Shown piece after piece: positions 16,276-25,188 of a stretch of DNA of 34,951 bases (position 1 is its first letter; each line of letters begins with the position of its first letter). The stretch covers positions 1 to 34,951 of the forward strand of contig NZ_JBMLSD010000003.1 in NCBI RefSeq assembly GCF_049240685.1, in the 5' to 3' direction. Position numbers and translations under genes: made by a program. The stretch is from Flectobacillus sp049240685 (GTDB taxonomy: Bacteria; Bacteroidota; Bacteroidia; Cytophagales; Spirosomataceae). The notes under the pieces were generated by a model. That model worked only from the letters and a program-made list of their open reading frames with translations, was not told where the DNA came from and made no database searches.

Positions 16276-16788
16276 TTAAAATACCAGCCACTTTTCTTGT
16301 GCTCGCATCACTTGCTCTATAATGTCACGCACAGCACCACGACCACCATTATGAGGTGAAACATATTGAGAAACGCCCAAAATCTCTTCGCAAGCGTCTG
16401 CTGGACAAGTAGCATATAGGTTTTCTCTTGACATTACCTGATAATCGGGAATATCATCGCCCATATATAAAATCTCATCTTCCGAAATCCCAGAATCTTC
16501 GAGCCATTGTGTGTAAATTTCTAGTTTACTTTTTCCTCCCGAACCCATGAATACATCTTGGATTTTGAGATTTTGTAATCTTTTACGCACACCCTCGTGT
16601 TTGCCACCTGTAATCACACAGATATGATAACCAGCCTGAATAGCTCTTTCCAACGCATAGCCATCACGGATGTAAAAAGTACGGTAATGTTCTCCTGTTT
16701 CTAGCACATGAACAGAACCGTCGGTCATTACGCCATCTATATCGAATACGAATGTGGTTATTTTTTGTAATTTTTGAGCGTCAATCAT
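16276..16788 (-). CDS. HAD-family phosphatase, KdsC-like (KDO 8-phosphate phosphatase type)
   Basis: A 170-residue HAD phosphatase without a cap domain. The nucleophile motif is FVFDIDGVMTDG (Asp16 and Asp18), motif II is CVITGG, motif III is the GGKSKLE lysine region, and motif IV is YMGDDIPD. The C-terminal GGRGAVRDIIE is typical of KdsC, which removes phosphate from KDO-8-phosphate for lipopolysaccharide core synthesis; members of this clade also act on other sugar phosphates, so the substrate is probable rather than sure. Its ATG overlaps the stop of the DUF2520 gene by ATGA, so the two are translationally coupled. Confidence 0.87.
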   Translation of the reverse strand: MIDAQKLQKITTFVFDIDGVMTDGSVHVLETGEHYRTFYIRDGYALERAIQAGYHICVITGGKHEGVRKRLQNLKIQDVFMGSGGKSKLEIYTQWLEDSGISEDEILYMGDDIPDYQVMSRENLYATCPADACEEILGVSQYVSPHNGGRGAVRDIIEQVMRAQEKWLVF

Positions 16789-17582
16789 ATTGTATTTTTA
16801 TCAATAATATCTTCAGTAATACTTTCGTAAATCTTTTTATAACCTGTATTGTTTTTCAAAGCCCCTATTTGTCGCTGTATAATCTTCTGGTCGTTTCGTC
16901 TTGCAGGCCCTGTTTGTACGGCAAAGATATCTTCCGACTCCAAAGCTTTTCTCAAGGTTTCTTTGATGAGAGGTTCTAATAATTTAAACTCTAAATCATT
17001 TTTTTTCATCAAATCCTGTGCAATTCCCCAGAGGTGATTGGTGAAGTTACAAGCGTAAACGGCAGCTAAATGTATACTCTTTCTCTCCTCCGAATTTACG
17101 GCATAAGTAACGTCAGAAATAGACTGCGCAAGAGTTATCAACAAGTTTTCCACATCTAAATTGCTGGATTCCAAGCATATAGGAATTTCCGAAAAATTCA
17201 CGTGGAACATTTTTGTAAAAGTTTGCAGAGGATAAAACACACCTGTACGTATAGTCTCATCCAGATATACGTCTACCAACTCTTGTAATTCATTAAGTGT
17301 TTTTGAGCCAGAAGTATGCACCAAAATAGCACTAGATGGGAGTGATAAATTACGAATAACTTCCTCCATTGCATCATCTGATACACAAAGGAAGAATATC
17401 TCAGAATTAGAATTTGTAAAATCTAATCCCCGTTGAACTTGCGCATTATAAAGCTGCTGTGTAAGTGCACGGGCATTGGATGGGTTTCTACTATAAACTC
17501 CCTCAATATCGTAATTAGCTGTTTCGAGTGCTTGAGAAAGGTGCCAAGCCACATTGCCAGCCCCAATGAATGATATTTTCAC
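16785..17582 (-). CDS. Rossmann-like and DUF2520 domain-containing protein
   Basis: A 265-residue protein with an N-terminal NAD(P)-binding Rossmann fold (ISFIGAGNVAWHLSQALE, about residues 3-20) like 6-phosphogluconate dehydrogenase or pyrroline-5-carboxylate reductase, and a helical DUF2520 domain from about residue 140 (YPLQTFTK earlier, then EERKSIHLAAVYACNFTNHLW, the usual mark of this family). It is probably a cytoplasmic dehydrogenase or ketoreductase-like protein; the substrate is unknown. It overlaps the KdsC-like phosphatase gene by 4 bases, an arrangement common in Bacteroidota, which suggests a link to sugar or lipid precursor metabolism. About 296 bases of AT-rich sequence lie upstream, up to the tRNA-Leu gene. 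Confidence 0.9.
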   Translation of the reverse strand: MKISFIGAGNVAWHLSQALETANYDIEGVYSRNPSNARALTQQLYNAQVQRGLDFTNSNSEIFFLCVSDDAMEEVIRNLSLPSSAILVHTSGSKTLNELQELVDVYLDETIRTGVFYPLQTFTKMFHVNFSEIPICLESSNLDVENLLITLAQSISDVTYAVNSEERKSIHLAAVYACNFTNHLWGIAQDLMKKNDLEFKLLEPLIKETLRKALESEDIFAVQTGPARRNDQKIIQRQIGALKNNTGYKKIYESITEDIIDKNTI

Positions 17583-17840
17583 TTGCTTGTAAAGAATAAA
17601 TGATTAATTGTATCTAACAAAGATAAGGCTATTCATTAGAATTTTATGATAAACAAGTTATGGAATGGTAATTTGTCGAAGTAAGTACGAATGAATATCT
17701 ATCAGAAAAACAAATGAAAATCTAAAAGCAGATACAAGGCTGTAAGTTTTGATTCGACAATTTTTTTTTGAATAAAAACTTTTACAAAAAACTAGAAGGA
17801 AAGATTTTGAAAAAACTGAGGATGCAAAGCTCTTAAATAA

Positions 17841-17872
17841 AAAAGAGAGTAATCAATGCTGATTACTCTCTT
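17841..17872 (-). terminator. Terminator of the tRNA operon
   Basis: Perfect 12-bp arms AAGAGAGTAATC (17843-17854) and GATTACTCTCTT (17861-17872), 6 bases past the tRNA-Leu CCA end. On the minus strand a U-run follows. Confidence 0.88.
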
Positions 17873-17878
17873 AAGAAG

Positions 17879-17967
17879 TGGTACCGGGGACGGGAATCGA
17901 ACCCGTACGAGCGTTGCGGCTCACAGGATTTTAAGTCCTGCGTGTCTACCAGTTCCACCACCCTGGC
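17879..17967 (-). tRNA. tRNA-Leu (anticodon TAA)
   Basis: An 89-base gene with encoded CCA. The anticodon arm is CAGGA-CTTAAAA-TCCTG, the T arm ACGGG-TTCGATT-CCCGT, and the long variable arm GAGCCGCAACGCTC marks a class II tRNA. The acceptor stem starts GCCAGGG and has one A-C mismatch and a G-U end pair. It lies 58 bases downstream of tRNA-Gly and probably shares its promoter. Confidence 0.96.
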
Positions 17968-18025
17968 TTCAGTCAATTTTCACCGACCTACTAAACTTAA
18001 AAAGCACCAGATTGGTGCTTCAAAG

Positions 18026-18101
18026 TGGAGCGAAAGACGGGGTTCGAACCCGCGACCTCAACCTTGGCAAGGTTGCGCTCTACCAGCTGAGCTACTTTCG
18101 C
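18026..18101 (-). tRNA. tRNA-Gly (anticodon GCC)
   Basis: A 76-base gene with encoded CCA. The acceptor stem GCGAAAG pairs with CTTTCGC, the anticodon arm is CAACC-TTGCCAA-GGTTG, and the T arm is GCGGG-TTCGAAC-CCCGT. It is the first gene of a two-tRNA unit on the minus strand. Confidence 0.97.
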
Positions 18102-18145
18102 ATTTTCTTTTGTTGTCAGCGTTACTTTGTCGCTGAATTGTGATG

Positions 18146-18176
18146 CAAAATTAGGGGGTAGAATTTTACTATGCAA
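18146..18176 (-). promoter_or_regulatory. Promoter of the tRNA-Gly/tRNA-Leu operon
   Basis: On the minus strand TTG (18174-18176), a 20-base spacer and an exact -7 box TAATTTTG (18146-18153), 44 bases before the tRNA-Gly 5' end. It has the same TTG-N20-TAnnTTTG form as the CLC promoter. Confidence 0.65.
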
Positions 18177-18271
18177 GTGTTTGATGAAAAAAAATTTAAC
18201 TTTTTTTTAAATTATTTGATAATGTTTCCGTAATTTACTGATTATCATTTTCTTGTAAAAACACTAATTTC

Positions 18272-19144
18272 TTAACTTTTTTTCAGAAAAATCAGGATAA
18301 AAAAGGCATTCAAGCAAATTCCACCCAAAAAATTCAAAATCATCGTATTTTTAAAGTTTGCGAATGTTTCATTTTTTAGAACTTTAATAAACCATAAGTT
18401 GAAAAAAAGTAAAACTGGAGATAAAATCAGTAGGTAAATAAGAAAAATAGGAAGCCCCATCATCATTTTTCCCGCAAAAAAGAAATAAAAGCCAACAGTA
18501 ACTAAAGAGAAAATCCCTGCCGTGAACAAAAATGTTCCTCTAATTCCTAAAAGTCTACTGATAGTTAAATCGCCACGTTTGGCGTCTTCTTCATGCTGAT
18601 ACACTTGTGTCATCGGATAAAAACCCAAAAGATTACAAGTACTCAAGACTGCTGGTAAAAGGTTATTTGAAGAAAATAATTCCGACCAAGTCAATTGTCC
18701 CGCTGATTGTAATACTAACAAATAGGTAAATCCTCCTTGAAACACACCGACAGTTAGCCAGCTAATGATTGGATATTTTTTTAAACGAACTTTATCATAA
18801 GAATAAGCTTTTGATACGGTACTGTATAAAAACAAACCCAACGACAAAATCCAAGAATCGAAAATCCAAGCTAGAATAATGGCTGCAATATCAAGACTCC
18901 AAGCCGTATAATACAAGTCCTTGGTTACGGGTGGGGGATTCTCTAAACCACCAATGGAAGACTCGTCTTTGTCATAAAAGCTATTGTAGGCGTTTGAGGC
19001 AGGATATATCAGTAAATGTAAAAGGATAAAGACTAAAATGGCTTTATCGGTATGTAGAGTAGATGATTGGCTAAGCGCAAACCAATAAACTGGCATTAAA
19101 AAAAAAGAAAAGGGGATTCTCAAATGCAGTAAAGTACTTTTCAT
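18272..19144 (-). CDS. UbiA-family prenyltransferase
   Basis: A 290-residue polytopic membrane protein with about eight or nine helices. The first aspartate-rich motif reads NAYNSFYDKDESSIGG (N-x-x-x-D type, about residues 51-66), and a second polar stretch SKAYSYDKVRLKKYP (about 111-125) is at the place of the second motif; KRGDLTISRLLG later in the chain is also typical. UbiA enzymes attach a prenyl chain to an aromatic acceptor or glycerol phosphate, in making quinones, haem O, chlorophyll or archaeal-type lipids. Which of these applies cannot be told; this short divergent form is often seen in Bacteroidota. It is 86 bases downstream of the helicase gene on the same strand. Confidence 0.78.
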   Translation of the reverse strand: MKSTLLHLRIPFSFFLMPVYWFALSQSSTLHTDKAILVFILLHLLIYPASNAYNSFYDKDESSIGGLENPPPVTKDLYYTAWSLDIAAIILAWIFDSWILSLGLFLYSTVSKAYSYDKVRLKKYPIISWLTVGVFQGGFTYLLVLQSAGQLTWSELFSSNNLLPAVLSTCNLLGFYPMTQVYQHEEDAKRGDLTISRLLGIRGTFLFTAGIFSLVTVGFYFFFAGKMMMGLPIFLIYLLILSPVLLFFNLWFIKVLKNETFANFKNTMILNFLGGICLNAFFILIFLKKS

Positions 19145-19230
19145 GAGCTTGAAGGTTAAATTAATGTTTGTTGAACCTGCCTCTTTGAAGCAGATTCAAT
19201 GTGATAGATTCAAAACCTTCAAACTCAAAA

Positions 19231-22200
19231 TCAAGGAATAACCTTTTTCCAAAGCTGACGGCTGTAATAGCGGCTAAAATTCCAGCCTTTACGATGTAAT
19301 TCTAATGGCAAATAGGCGAAGGATTCCTTTACAGATTGAGCATCATGAAACAAATCATCGTCGGTCAATACAACACCTTGGTATTGTTGCGAAGATTTAA
19401 TTGTTAAATCAGCGAAAGGAAGTTCTTTTACGAACGAAACTACTTTCTTGCTTAATTGTTCTTTCAAGAGCCATTCAGCCCAATAGTTTTTGGATACCAG
19501 AGGCTGAGGAGAATACAATCCTTCCGAAACTCGACGAGCATACTCCAAATACTGTTTTAATAATTTAGGTCCTTCATGCGTGGCATCATCTACTTTCAAT
19601 TGCTCAGGAGCAATACTTGTAATAACATAAATTTGCTCCCTAGCACGTGTTATAGCCACATTTAGGCGGTTTTCACCTCCAGACATATTTAGGGCACCAA
19701 AGTTCATCGTAAAACGCCCTGTAGCATCAGGAGCATAACCTACCGAGAAAATAATAATATCTCTCTCGTCGCCTTGAACATTTTCTATATTCTTAATAAA
19801 AATAGGCTCTTGCCCATTTTTAGTCAATTTCTCTTGAGCATGCAAATGCTGCTCCAACAAATCCTGAATATAAACTTGCTGACGATAATTGAAAGTTACG
19901 ATTCCTATGGATTTATCAGGTGTATTTGCCCGTAATTCTTTTACCAAGGTCAAAATAACATCAGCTTCAACGGCATTTGAGTGATTATTCCATATACCAT
20001 CTGATACCTGAATATACTCAATCGAGGGATCACTGTCGTTCATGTCTTCAAATCTTGGCAAAAGTTGAAGCGAGTTTTGGTAAAAATACCGATTAGAAAA
20101 ATCAATCAAATCTAGCGAGCGACTTCGATAATGTCCACGCAACTGCATTTGTGGTAAAAATTGACATCCTAAATCCAAGAATGAATCGACTTCTAAAGCA
20201 GGAATATCTTCATGCTCGTCTTCAAAACGAATACGATACAAATCTGAAGGCTGTAATTGTTTGGAATCACCAGCGATAACTGTTTGTTTTCCCCTAAAAA
20301 TTGAAGGGATTCCCTGTTCGGCGTAACATTGGGAAGCTTCATCAAAAATGACTAAATCAAACATTATAGGATGAAACCCTGTACTATTTTTCTCCGAAAC
20401 GGCAAGATTTTGAGTGGTTAATGGAAAAATCGCAGAAACAGTCTCGGGAGAAGCTAACCAACAAGGGATTAAATTGAAGACTTCGTCAGAGAGTTCGGCA
20501 ATAAGTTTACGGATAGACCAAATCTTACGTTTTTTTGAAACCTGATGCTTCAAATCTCGGTAAGTAGTCACATTTTGAAGCCTATTAACCTCGAGGGACT
20601 GATAGGTTTTTTCACGTAATCTTAATTGTAAAATTTCTTTACTCAAATGCTGTTTTTGAGCAATAGCTGCTTGCAATTCATTCTCAAGCTGTTGTAATTT
20701 AGGCGTGCTAGCTCCCCTCAAAATGGGGTATTGTTGCTCAATGGCATCAATCCAAGCAATCTTTAAGCTATTAAGAAACAGCTCTATAGGAGAATCGTCG
20801 AGACCAGAAGACTTTTCAAGCAAACTTATCAAGTCCATCTCTCTGGAAGAAAAAGAACGATGAATCTCATCAGCTTCTAACATCAAATCAAAATGTTCCT
20901 CCAAATACCCCAACACTTCTGTAGTTTCTGAGGCCTTGAGCGTAGATAATAACTCTATCTGATTTTCAGACAAATAAGGTTGAGCTGAGAGATTTTGCCC
21001 CGAATATTCCTCAAGTGAAGACGTCAAATCTTCGAGTAAATTCTTGAACTGCTGGTAATCAAAATAAGAATAGTCTACTAGTAAGCTTAAATGGGTATCT
21101 TGCCAAAGGATATCAGCCTGAATAGCACTCTGCATCATCTCAAAATGTCGTTCAAACCATCTAAAACCTTTCCCAAGCCAGACGGGTCTTTCGGCATTGG
21201 AGAGGGTACTTCCTTTTACAAAAAACAAATCGCCATGTTCTATCCACCAATGCTCCAAAGCAATACGATTTTGGATGCGGGCTTGTAAACGCATTAAATC
21301 TTCGTTCGATAAAGTTAGCCCATTGGCTAACACGAGCTCCTGAATATCTCTTTTCTGTTTAGAAAAGAGTGACCAAACCATCCCACCTAGCGCATTCGAT
21401 TTGGCATCGAGTGCTTCTAATAATTTATTCTGAAAGGGTTTTAGGGCCGAGGAGTCGAGGGTTGTTTCAATCCCTTCTGCACCAAAAATTGCTTTGATTT
21501 GTTCAAAAAGCTGAGAAAACTCTAATGGCCTAATCTTCAGTTTTTGTTGTTTTCTGTATCGAAGCGCATCAAAATAACTTGAAGAAGATAAAATGAGCCT
21601 AATTTGACTAATGGTATCTCGTTCTTCGAGCAAGTTCTTTAAATCATCGTACTGAATCTTGCTTTCAAGCAGGCTTTCTAAAGTCAAAAAGGTATGTTGA
21701 GTTACTTTTAAGGTATCAGAAACAACTTTTTGAAGATGCTTAATATCAGAAAAAGTAAAGCTATTAAATCGTTTTCGCTGATTCCAAAAATGCTTTCCTA
21801 TAGAATCATGACGGAATAAGCGAGTATACTGACAATACTTTTTGAATCGAGTCAAAAAATCATCTAGGCAATCCAAACGATAGTCTTGAAAAAAGTCACC
21901 TAGTGCAACATAAGGCTTTTCTAAAGACGAAGTAAGATATAGTTCTTTGATAGAAGCACCACAGAAAGAAGTATCAAATAAAGCCTTCTTAAATGACTCT
22001 AGTTCTTCCACAATTTTGTCGATTTTACGAGATTCTTGGTCAAAACTTCGCTCAAGAAAAATACTATCTAGGCTGTAATTGAGCTTTTTGTAATAATCAA
22101 TCTGCTCAATTTGGTGCAAAATCTGATTGTAAAGAGCTTTTCTATCATTTTTAAAGTCATGCACACTTCCCACAAAATGCTCCATCCCCATTTGTTTGAG

Positions 22201-23322
22201 GCGCTCATAAACGACATCTAAGGCTGCACGTTTTTGCGACACAACAAGCACCGATTTGCCTCTAGCGGTAAAGTCGGCCACCAAATTACAGATTAACTGA
22301 GACTTCCCAGTGCCGGGAGGCCCTTGAACTACAAGAGATTTTCCAAGTTTTACTTCGCGAATAACTTCTTCTTGAGAGGCATCAATCGAAAGAGGAGTGA
22401 GAAGTTTTTCCTCTCGAAATCTCGATGGTTGCACTAAGCTCGAATGTGCATGCAGCCATTGAGCTTCGCCTTCTCGAAATAATCCAATATGATTACTTTG
22501 AGATTCTTCGATTAAAAACTCATAATCTGGAACAAGAAAAGACCCTGCTTGTGGAAAAATACCGAGTACAGCCTGAGGATACAACTTTAACTCACCATTC
22601 CGTTCGAGTTGTTCTAAATCCGCTTTGGTACTTTTCTCAAAATACTGCAATTGATTACTAAAAAGTTCTTGATTAAAATTTACATTTAGTGGCGAAACCT
22701 TCAGTAATTCATAGAGTTGAGTTCTAAACTCGAGAGACGTTTTTGAAAAATCCTCAAAAGTGTATTCTAAGAAATTATCGAAAATTTTAATTTCATTAAA
22801 ATACGAATAGGCAAGTAAAAAACTACGATTAAAAGTTACAGGTTCATCTCGACGTTGAAGATGCCATTTGATTCCAGAACCAGTATCGGTACTAGAATTC
22901 AAGGATAATCTTTGTGCTTTTTGAATTAGGGTCACTGGAAAAAACAACAAAGGGCATCTCACAACGGTACCATCCAACAGTTTGCCTTTAACAATAGGAT
23001 AACCCACATATAAATCTTTGGCACCACGTTCATCTTCGATAAACTTTTCGGTACGAGCTATCTTTTTCAGTCGCTTACTCACTTCATTCACTCTGGCGTT
23101 GCGAGGGTCGAGGGTATCACAAAGCGAAATAGCACTTTTTTGAGCAATAAGCTGCTCAATCAAAGTAAATGATGCTTGATTTTGTACAAAATCAAGCTCA
23201 TGTAAATCTATAAATTGCTCACTGGGAAGGTTCAACAACACCAAAGACTTGTTTTTGGCGCTCAAGTTTGTCAAGCGTTTAGTATAAGTCTTAAGGATGT
23301 TTTGAAGAGAATAATCGATCAC
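19231..23322 (-). CDS. Large superfamily 1 helicase, DUF4011/AAA_11-AAA_12 type, with degenerate Vsr-like C-terminus
   Basis: A 1363-residue protein. The N-terminal ~200 residues resemble the DUF4011 domain (RLTNLSAKNKSLVLLNLP, then a PLLFFPVTL strand). The Walker A motif GPPGTGKS is near residue 334 and Walker B FDEAS near 994, followed by GDSKQLQPSD; the C-terminal RecA-like domain ends VAITRAR near 1224. About 600 residues with coiled-coil character are inserted between the two halves. The last ~80 residues resemble the MTES_1575/Vsr-like nuclease domain usual in this architecture (ending RKGWNFSRYYSRQLWKK) but lack a clear catalytic set. Related proteins are thought to act on nucleic acids, some in defence; the role here is unknown. 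No methylase, protease or partner gene sits beside it. Confidence 0.85.
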   Translation of the reverse strand: MIDYSLQNILKTYTKRLTNLSAKNKSLVLLNLPSEQFIDLHELDFVQNQASFTLIEQLIAQKSAISLCDTLDPRNARVNEVSKRLKKIARTEKFIEDERGAKDLYVGYPIVKGKLLDGTVVRCPLLFFPVTLIQKAQRLSLNSSTDTGSGIKWHLQRRDEPVTFNRSFLLAYSYFNEIKIFDNFLEYTFEDFSKTSLEFRTQLYELLKVSPLNVNFNQELFSNQLQYFEKSTKADLEQLERNGELKLYPQAVLGIFPQAGSFLVPDYEFLIEESQSNHIGLFREGEAQWLHAHSSLVQPSRFREEKLLTPLSIDASQEEVIREVKLGKSLVVQGPPGTGKSQLICNLVADFTARGKSVLVVSQKRAALDVVYERLKQMGMEHFVGSVHDFKNDRKALYNQILHQIEQIDYYKKLNYSLDSIFLERSFDQESRKIDKIVEELESFKKALFDTSFCGASIKELYLTSSLEKPYVALGDFFQDYRLDCLDDFLTRFKKYCQYTRLFRHDSIGKHFWNQRKRFNSFTFSDIKHLQKVVSDTLKVTQHTFLTLESLLESKIQYDDLKNLLEERDTISQIRLILSSSSYFDALRYRKQQKLKIRPLEFSQLFEQIKAIFGAEGIETTLDSSALKPFQNKLLEALDAKSNALGGMVWSLFSKQKRDIQELVLANGLTLSNEDLMRLQARIQNRIALEHWWIEHGDLFFVKGSTLSNAERPVWLGKGFRWFERHFEMMQSAIQADILWQDTHLSLLVDYSYFDYQQFKNLLEDLTSSLEEYSGQNLSAQPYLSENQIELLSTLKASETTEVLGYLEEHFDLMLEADEIHRSFSSREMDLISLLEKSSGLDDSPIELFLNSLKIAWIDAIEQQYPILRGASTPKLQQLENELQAAIAQKQHLSKEILQLRLREKTYQSLEVNRLQNVTTYRDLKHQVSKKRKIWSIRKLIAELSDEVFNLIPCWLASPETVSAIFPLTTQNLAVSEKNSTGFHPIMFDLVIFDEASQCYAEQGIPSIFRGKQTVIAGDSKQLQPSDLYRIRFEDEHEDIPALEVDSFLDLGCQFLPQMQLRGHYRSRSLDLIDFSNRYFYQNSLQLLPRFEDMNDSDPSIEYIQVSDGIWNNHSNAVEADVILTLVKELRANTPDKSIGIVTFNYRQQVYIQDLLEQHLHAQEKLTKNGQEPIFIKNIENVQGDERDIIIFSVGYAPDATGRFTMNFGALNMSGGENRLNVAITRAREQIYVITSIAPEQLKVDDATHEGPKLLKQYLEYARRVSEGLYSPQPLVSKNYWAEWLLKEQLSKKVVSFVKELPFADLTIKSSQQYQGVVLTDDDLFHDAQSVKESFAYLPLELHRKGWNFSRYYSRQLWKKVIP

Positions 23323-23750
23323 GTAAAAATATTTTTAGAGAGCCTTACAACTCCGTAAATTCAAATTAACAATTAAAGAAGCGATAAACCTTTATCAAAT
23401 TCAATCAATAGATTTTATGGGCAATACCCTAAAAAACAAAGAATTATCATAAACCATAACACCTCTGTGATGAGGAGTCTGTTATGAAAGACATGACAAA
23501 AGGTAAAAAAACACAAAGATACATGAATTGCCAACAAGCAAATGATAAATATAAGTTTGGCTTTGATTTTGTTTAAAATTTAGTAAAATCTTAAATTGCC
23601 AAACATTTAGACATTCTAATATCTGACACTTGCAATCTAAGAGACTCACACGAGCCATTGCGGGTATAATGGCATTGATTTTCAGATATTTTTGTCACTA
23701 TTTTACGTTAAATTTGACTCAATTATTGATTCATAGAAAATTGATTAAAA
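23323..23750. other. Divergent intergenic region, helicase / glycosyltransferase
   Basis: A 428-base AT-rich gap between divergent genes. It holds a -7 box TAAATTTG for the glycosyltransferase (23709-23716), a GAGGAG-preceded 30-codon reading frame (23484-23576) of doubtful reality, and a hairpin formed by ATAAC/GTTAT and CCTC/GAGG (23456-23485) that would cover that ribosome-binding site. I see no convincing promoter for the helicase and no RNA gene. Confidence 0.45.
23709..23716 (+). promoter_or_regulatory. Candidate -7 box of the glycosyltransferase gene
   Basis: Exact TAAATTTG 34 bases upstream of the ATG. The nearest upstream TTTG (23691-23694) gives a 14-base spacer, shorter than usual. 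Confidence 0.4.
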
Positions 23751-24488
23751 ATGTATAATAACAAAAAAGTTATCGTTGTTATGCCTGCTTACAAGGCATC
23801 ATTAACGTTAGAACGAACATATCGTGAAATTCCTTTCGACCTTGTCGATGAGGTAATTTTAGTAGACGACCACAGCCCAGATAACACCGTAGATGTAGCA
23901 AAATCACTTGGTATAAAACATGTTATTCGCCATGATAAAAACAAAGGTTATGGCGGTAATCAAAAAACCTGTTATAACAAAGCATTAGAATTGGGTGGCG
24001 ATATTGTCATTATGTTACACCCTGATTACCAATACACTCCAATGCTTCTTACCGCTATGATTTCGATTATAGGTAACGAGCTCTATCCTGTAGTTTTTGG
24101 ATCACGCATTTTGGGTATGGGCGCACTAAAAGGAGGTATGCCCATGTACAAATACATAGCAAATAGATTTTTAACGTTTTTCCAGAATGTATTGTTAGGT
24201 CAAAAACTTTCTGAATACCATACAGGTTATCGTGCATTTTCGAGAGCTGTACTCGAAAAAGTACCATTTGAACGTTGCGATGATGATTTTGTTTTTGATA
24301 ACGAAATGATTGCTCAAATCTTTTGGCACGGTTTTGAAATTGGAGAAGTAACATGCCCCACCAAATATTTTGAAGAAGCTTCTTCAATTAACTTTATGAG
24401 AAGTTCAAAATATGGTTTAGGGGTACTTAGAGTATCCATTTTGTACCGCTTAGCAAAATGGGGAATCAAATGGAATCTCTTAGGATAA
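23751..24488 (+). CDS. Family 2 glycosyltransferase
   Basis: A 245-residue GT-A fold glycosyltransferase. The N-terminus is VIVVMPAYKASLTLERTYREIP, the donor site VILVDDHSPDNT, then GYGGNQKTCYNKAL and HPDYQY (the DxD-like position); the later EYHTGYRAFSR and FDNEMIAQIFWHGFEIGEV segments are typical of the DPM/WcaA-like group. It has no C-terminal membrane helices, unlike the GtrB-like protein at 1479, so it is cytoplasmic or peripheral. The sugar is unknown. Its TAA stop overlaps the ATG of the next gene by one base (TAATG), so the two are coupled. Confidence 0.9.
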   Translation: MYNNKKVIVVMPAYKASLTLERTYREIPFDLVDEVILVDDHSPDNTVDVAKSLGIKHVIRHDKNKGYGGNQKTCYNKALELGGDIVIMLHPDYQYTPMLLTAMISIIGNELYPVVFGSRILGMGALKGGMPMYKYIANRFLTFFQNVLLGQKLSEYHTGYRAFSRAVLEKVPFERCDDDFVFDNEMIAQIFWHGFEIGEVTCPTKYFEEASSINFMRSSKYGLGVLRVSILYRLAKWGIKWNLLG

Positions 24489-25138
24489 TGAAACATGCAT
24501 TGGTTATTGGTGCGACAGGTTTGGTTGGCAAAACTCTCACACAACAGCTCTTATTAGATGATTACTTCAGCAAAGTAACGTTGCTAGTAAGAAAGACTAT
24601 GGATTTTAATTCTTCCAAGCTCGAACAAATTATCTTTGATTTTGAGCAACCCGATATAAGTCTTGTAAAAGGCGATGTACTGTTCTGCGCTATGGGAACC
24701 ACTCTCAAAAAGGCAGGAAGCAAAGAAAAGCAATATTTGATTGACTGTGCGATTCCATTAAAAATAGCTGAAATCGCCAAAAGAAATGGGTTTGAAGAAT
24801 ATATTTTGGTTTCTTCGATAGGAGCAGATGCCCATTCCTCCAATTTTTACCTAAAAACCAAAGGGGAACTGGAGCAAAAGCTAAATAAACTTGGTTTTGG
24901 AAAACTCGTTTGCGTAAGACCTTCGCTCATCATAGGCAATAGAGAGGAGTTTAGATTGGGAGAAAAAATCGGTATGGCCCTCGATAGTATATTTAGCCCC
25001 CTTTTGATAGGTTCATTAAGAAAATATAGAGGCGTATCGGCGGACAAAATAGCCAAAATGCTAGTCAAAGCCTCTAAAGAATCTTTTCTTCAGCGTACCA
25101 TCATAATAGAATCAGACGAAATAAATGCATTAAAATAA
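24488..25138 (+). CDS. NAD(P)-binding Rossmann protein, HTATIP2/atypical SDR-like
   Basis: A 216-residue protein starting MKHALVIGATGLVGKTL, a GxTGxxG dinucleotide site. LVRKTMDF, the FCAMGTTLKKAGSKE stretch, YILVSSIGADAHSSNFYLKTKGELE and VRPSLIIGNREEFR match the atypical short-chain dehydrogenases related to TIP30/HTATIP2. The start at 24488 is chosen over an in-frame ATG at 24458 because it makes a TAATG junction with the glycosyltransferase and begins exactly at the fold. The YxxxK pair is present in FYLKTKGE. The substrate is unknown. It is followed at once by a strong bidirectional terminator. Confidence 0.88.
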   Translation: MKHALVIGATGLVGKTLTQQLLLDDYFSKVTLLVRKTMDFNSSKLEQIIFDFEQPDISLVKGDVLFCAMGTTLKKAGSKEKQYLIDCAIPLKIAEIAKRNGFEEYILVSSIGADAHSSNFYLKTKGELEQKLNKLGFGKLVCVRPSLIIGNREEFRLGEKIGMALDSIFSPLLIGSLRKYRGVSADKIAKMLVKASKESFLQRTIIIESDEINALK

Positions 25139-25172
25139 AAAAGGATGCTTGTGACACAAGCATCCTTTTTTT
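25137..25172. terminator. Bidirectional terminator between the SDR-like gene and rpmA
   Basis: Perfect 17-bp arms built on AAAAAAGGATGCTTGTG (25137-25153) and CACAAGCATCCTTTTTT (25155-25171) with a one-base loop as written. The arms end in A- and T-runs and serve both convergent genes; the left arm overlaps the stop codon of the plus-strand gene. Confidence 0.9.
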
Positions 25173-25188
25173 ATGGACAAATTCGTTA

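Noticed and set aside
17856..18143. Two plus-strand reading frames (to 64 and 95 residues) across the tRNA genes
   Set aside because: They are antisense readings of tRNA-Leu and tRNA-Gly; translated tRNA regions like this are a known annotation artefact.
19180..19215. Direct AGATTCAA words between the helicase and UbiA genes
   Set aside because: Direct rather than inverted, so no terminator; too short to call a repeat.
23352..23361. TCCGTAAATT near the helicase start, like the AraC half-site at 14680
   Set aside because: A single copy with no partner 21 bp away on either side; likely chance.
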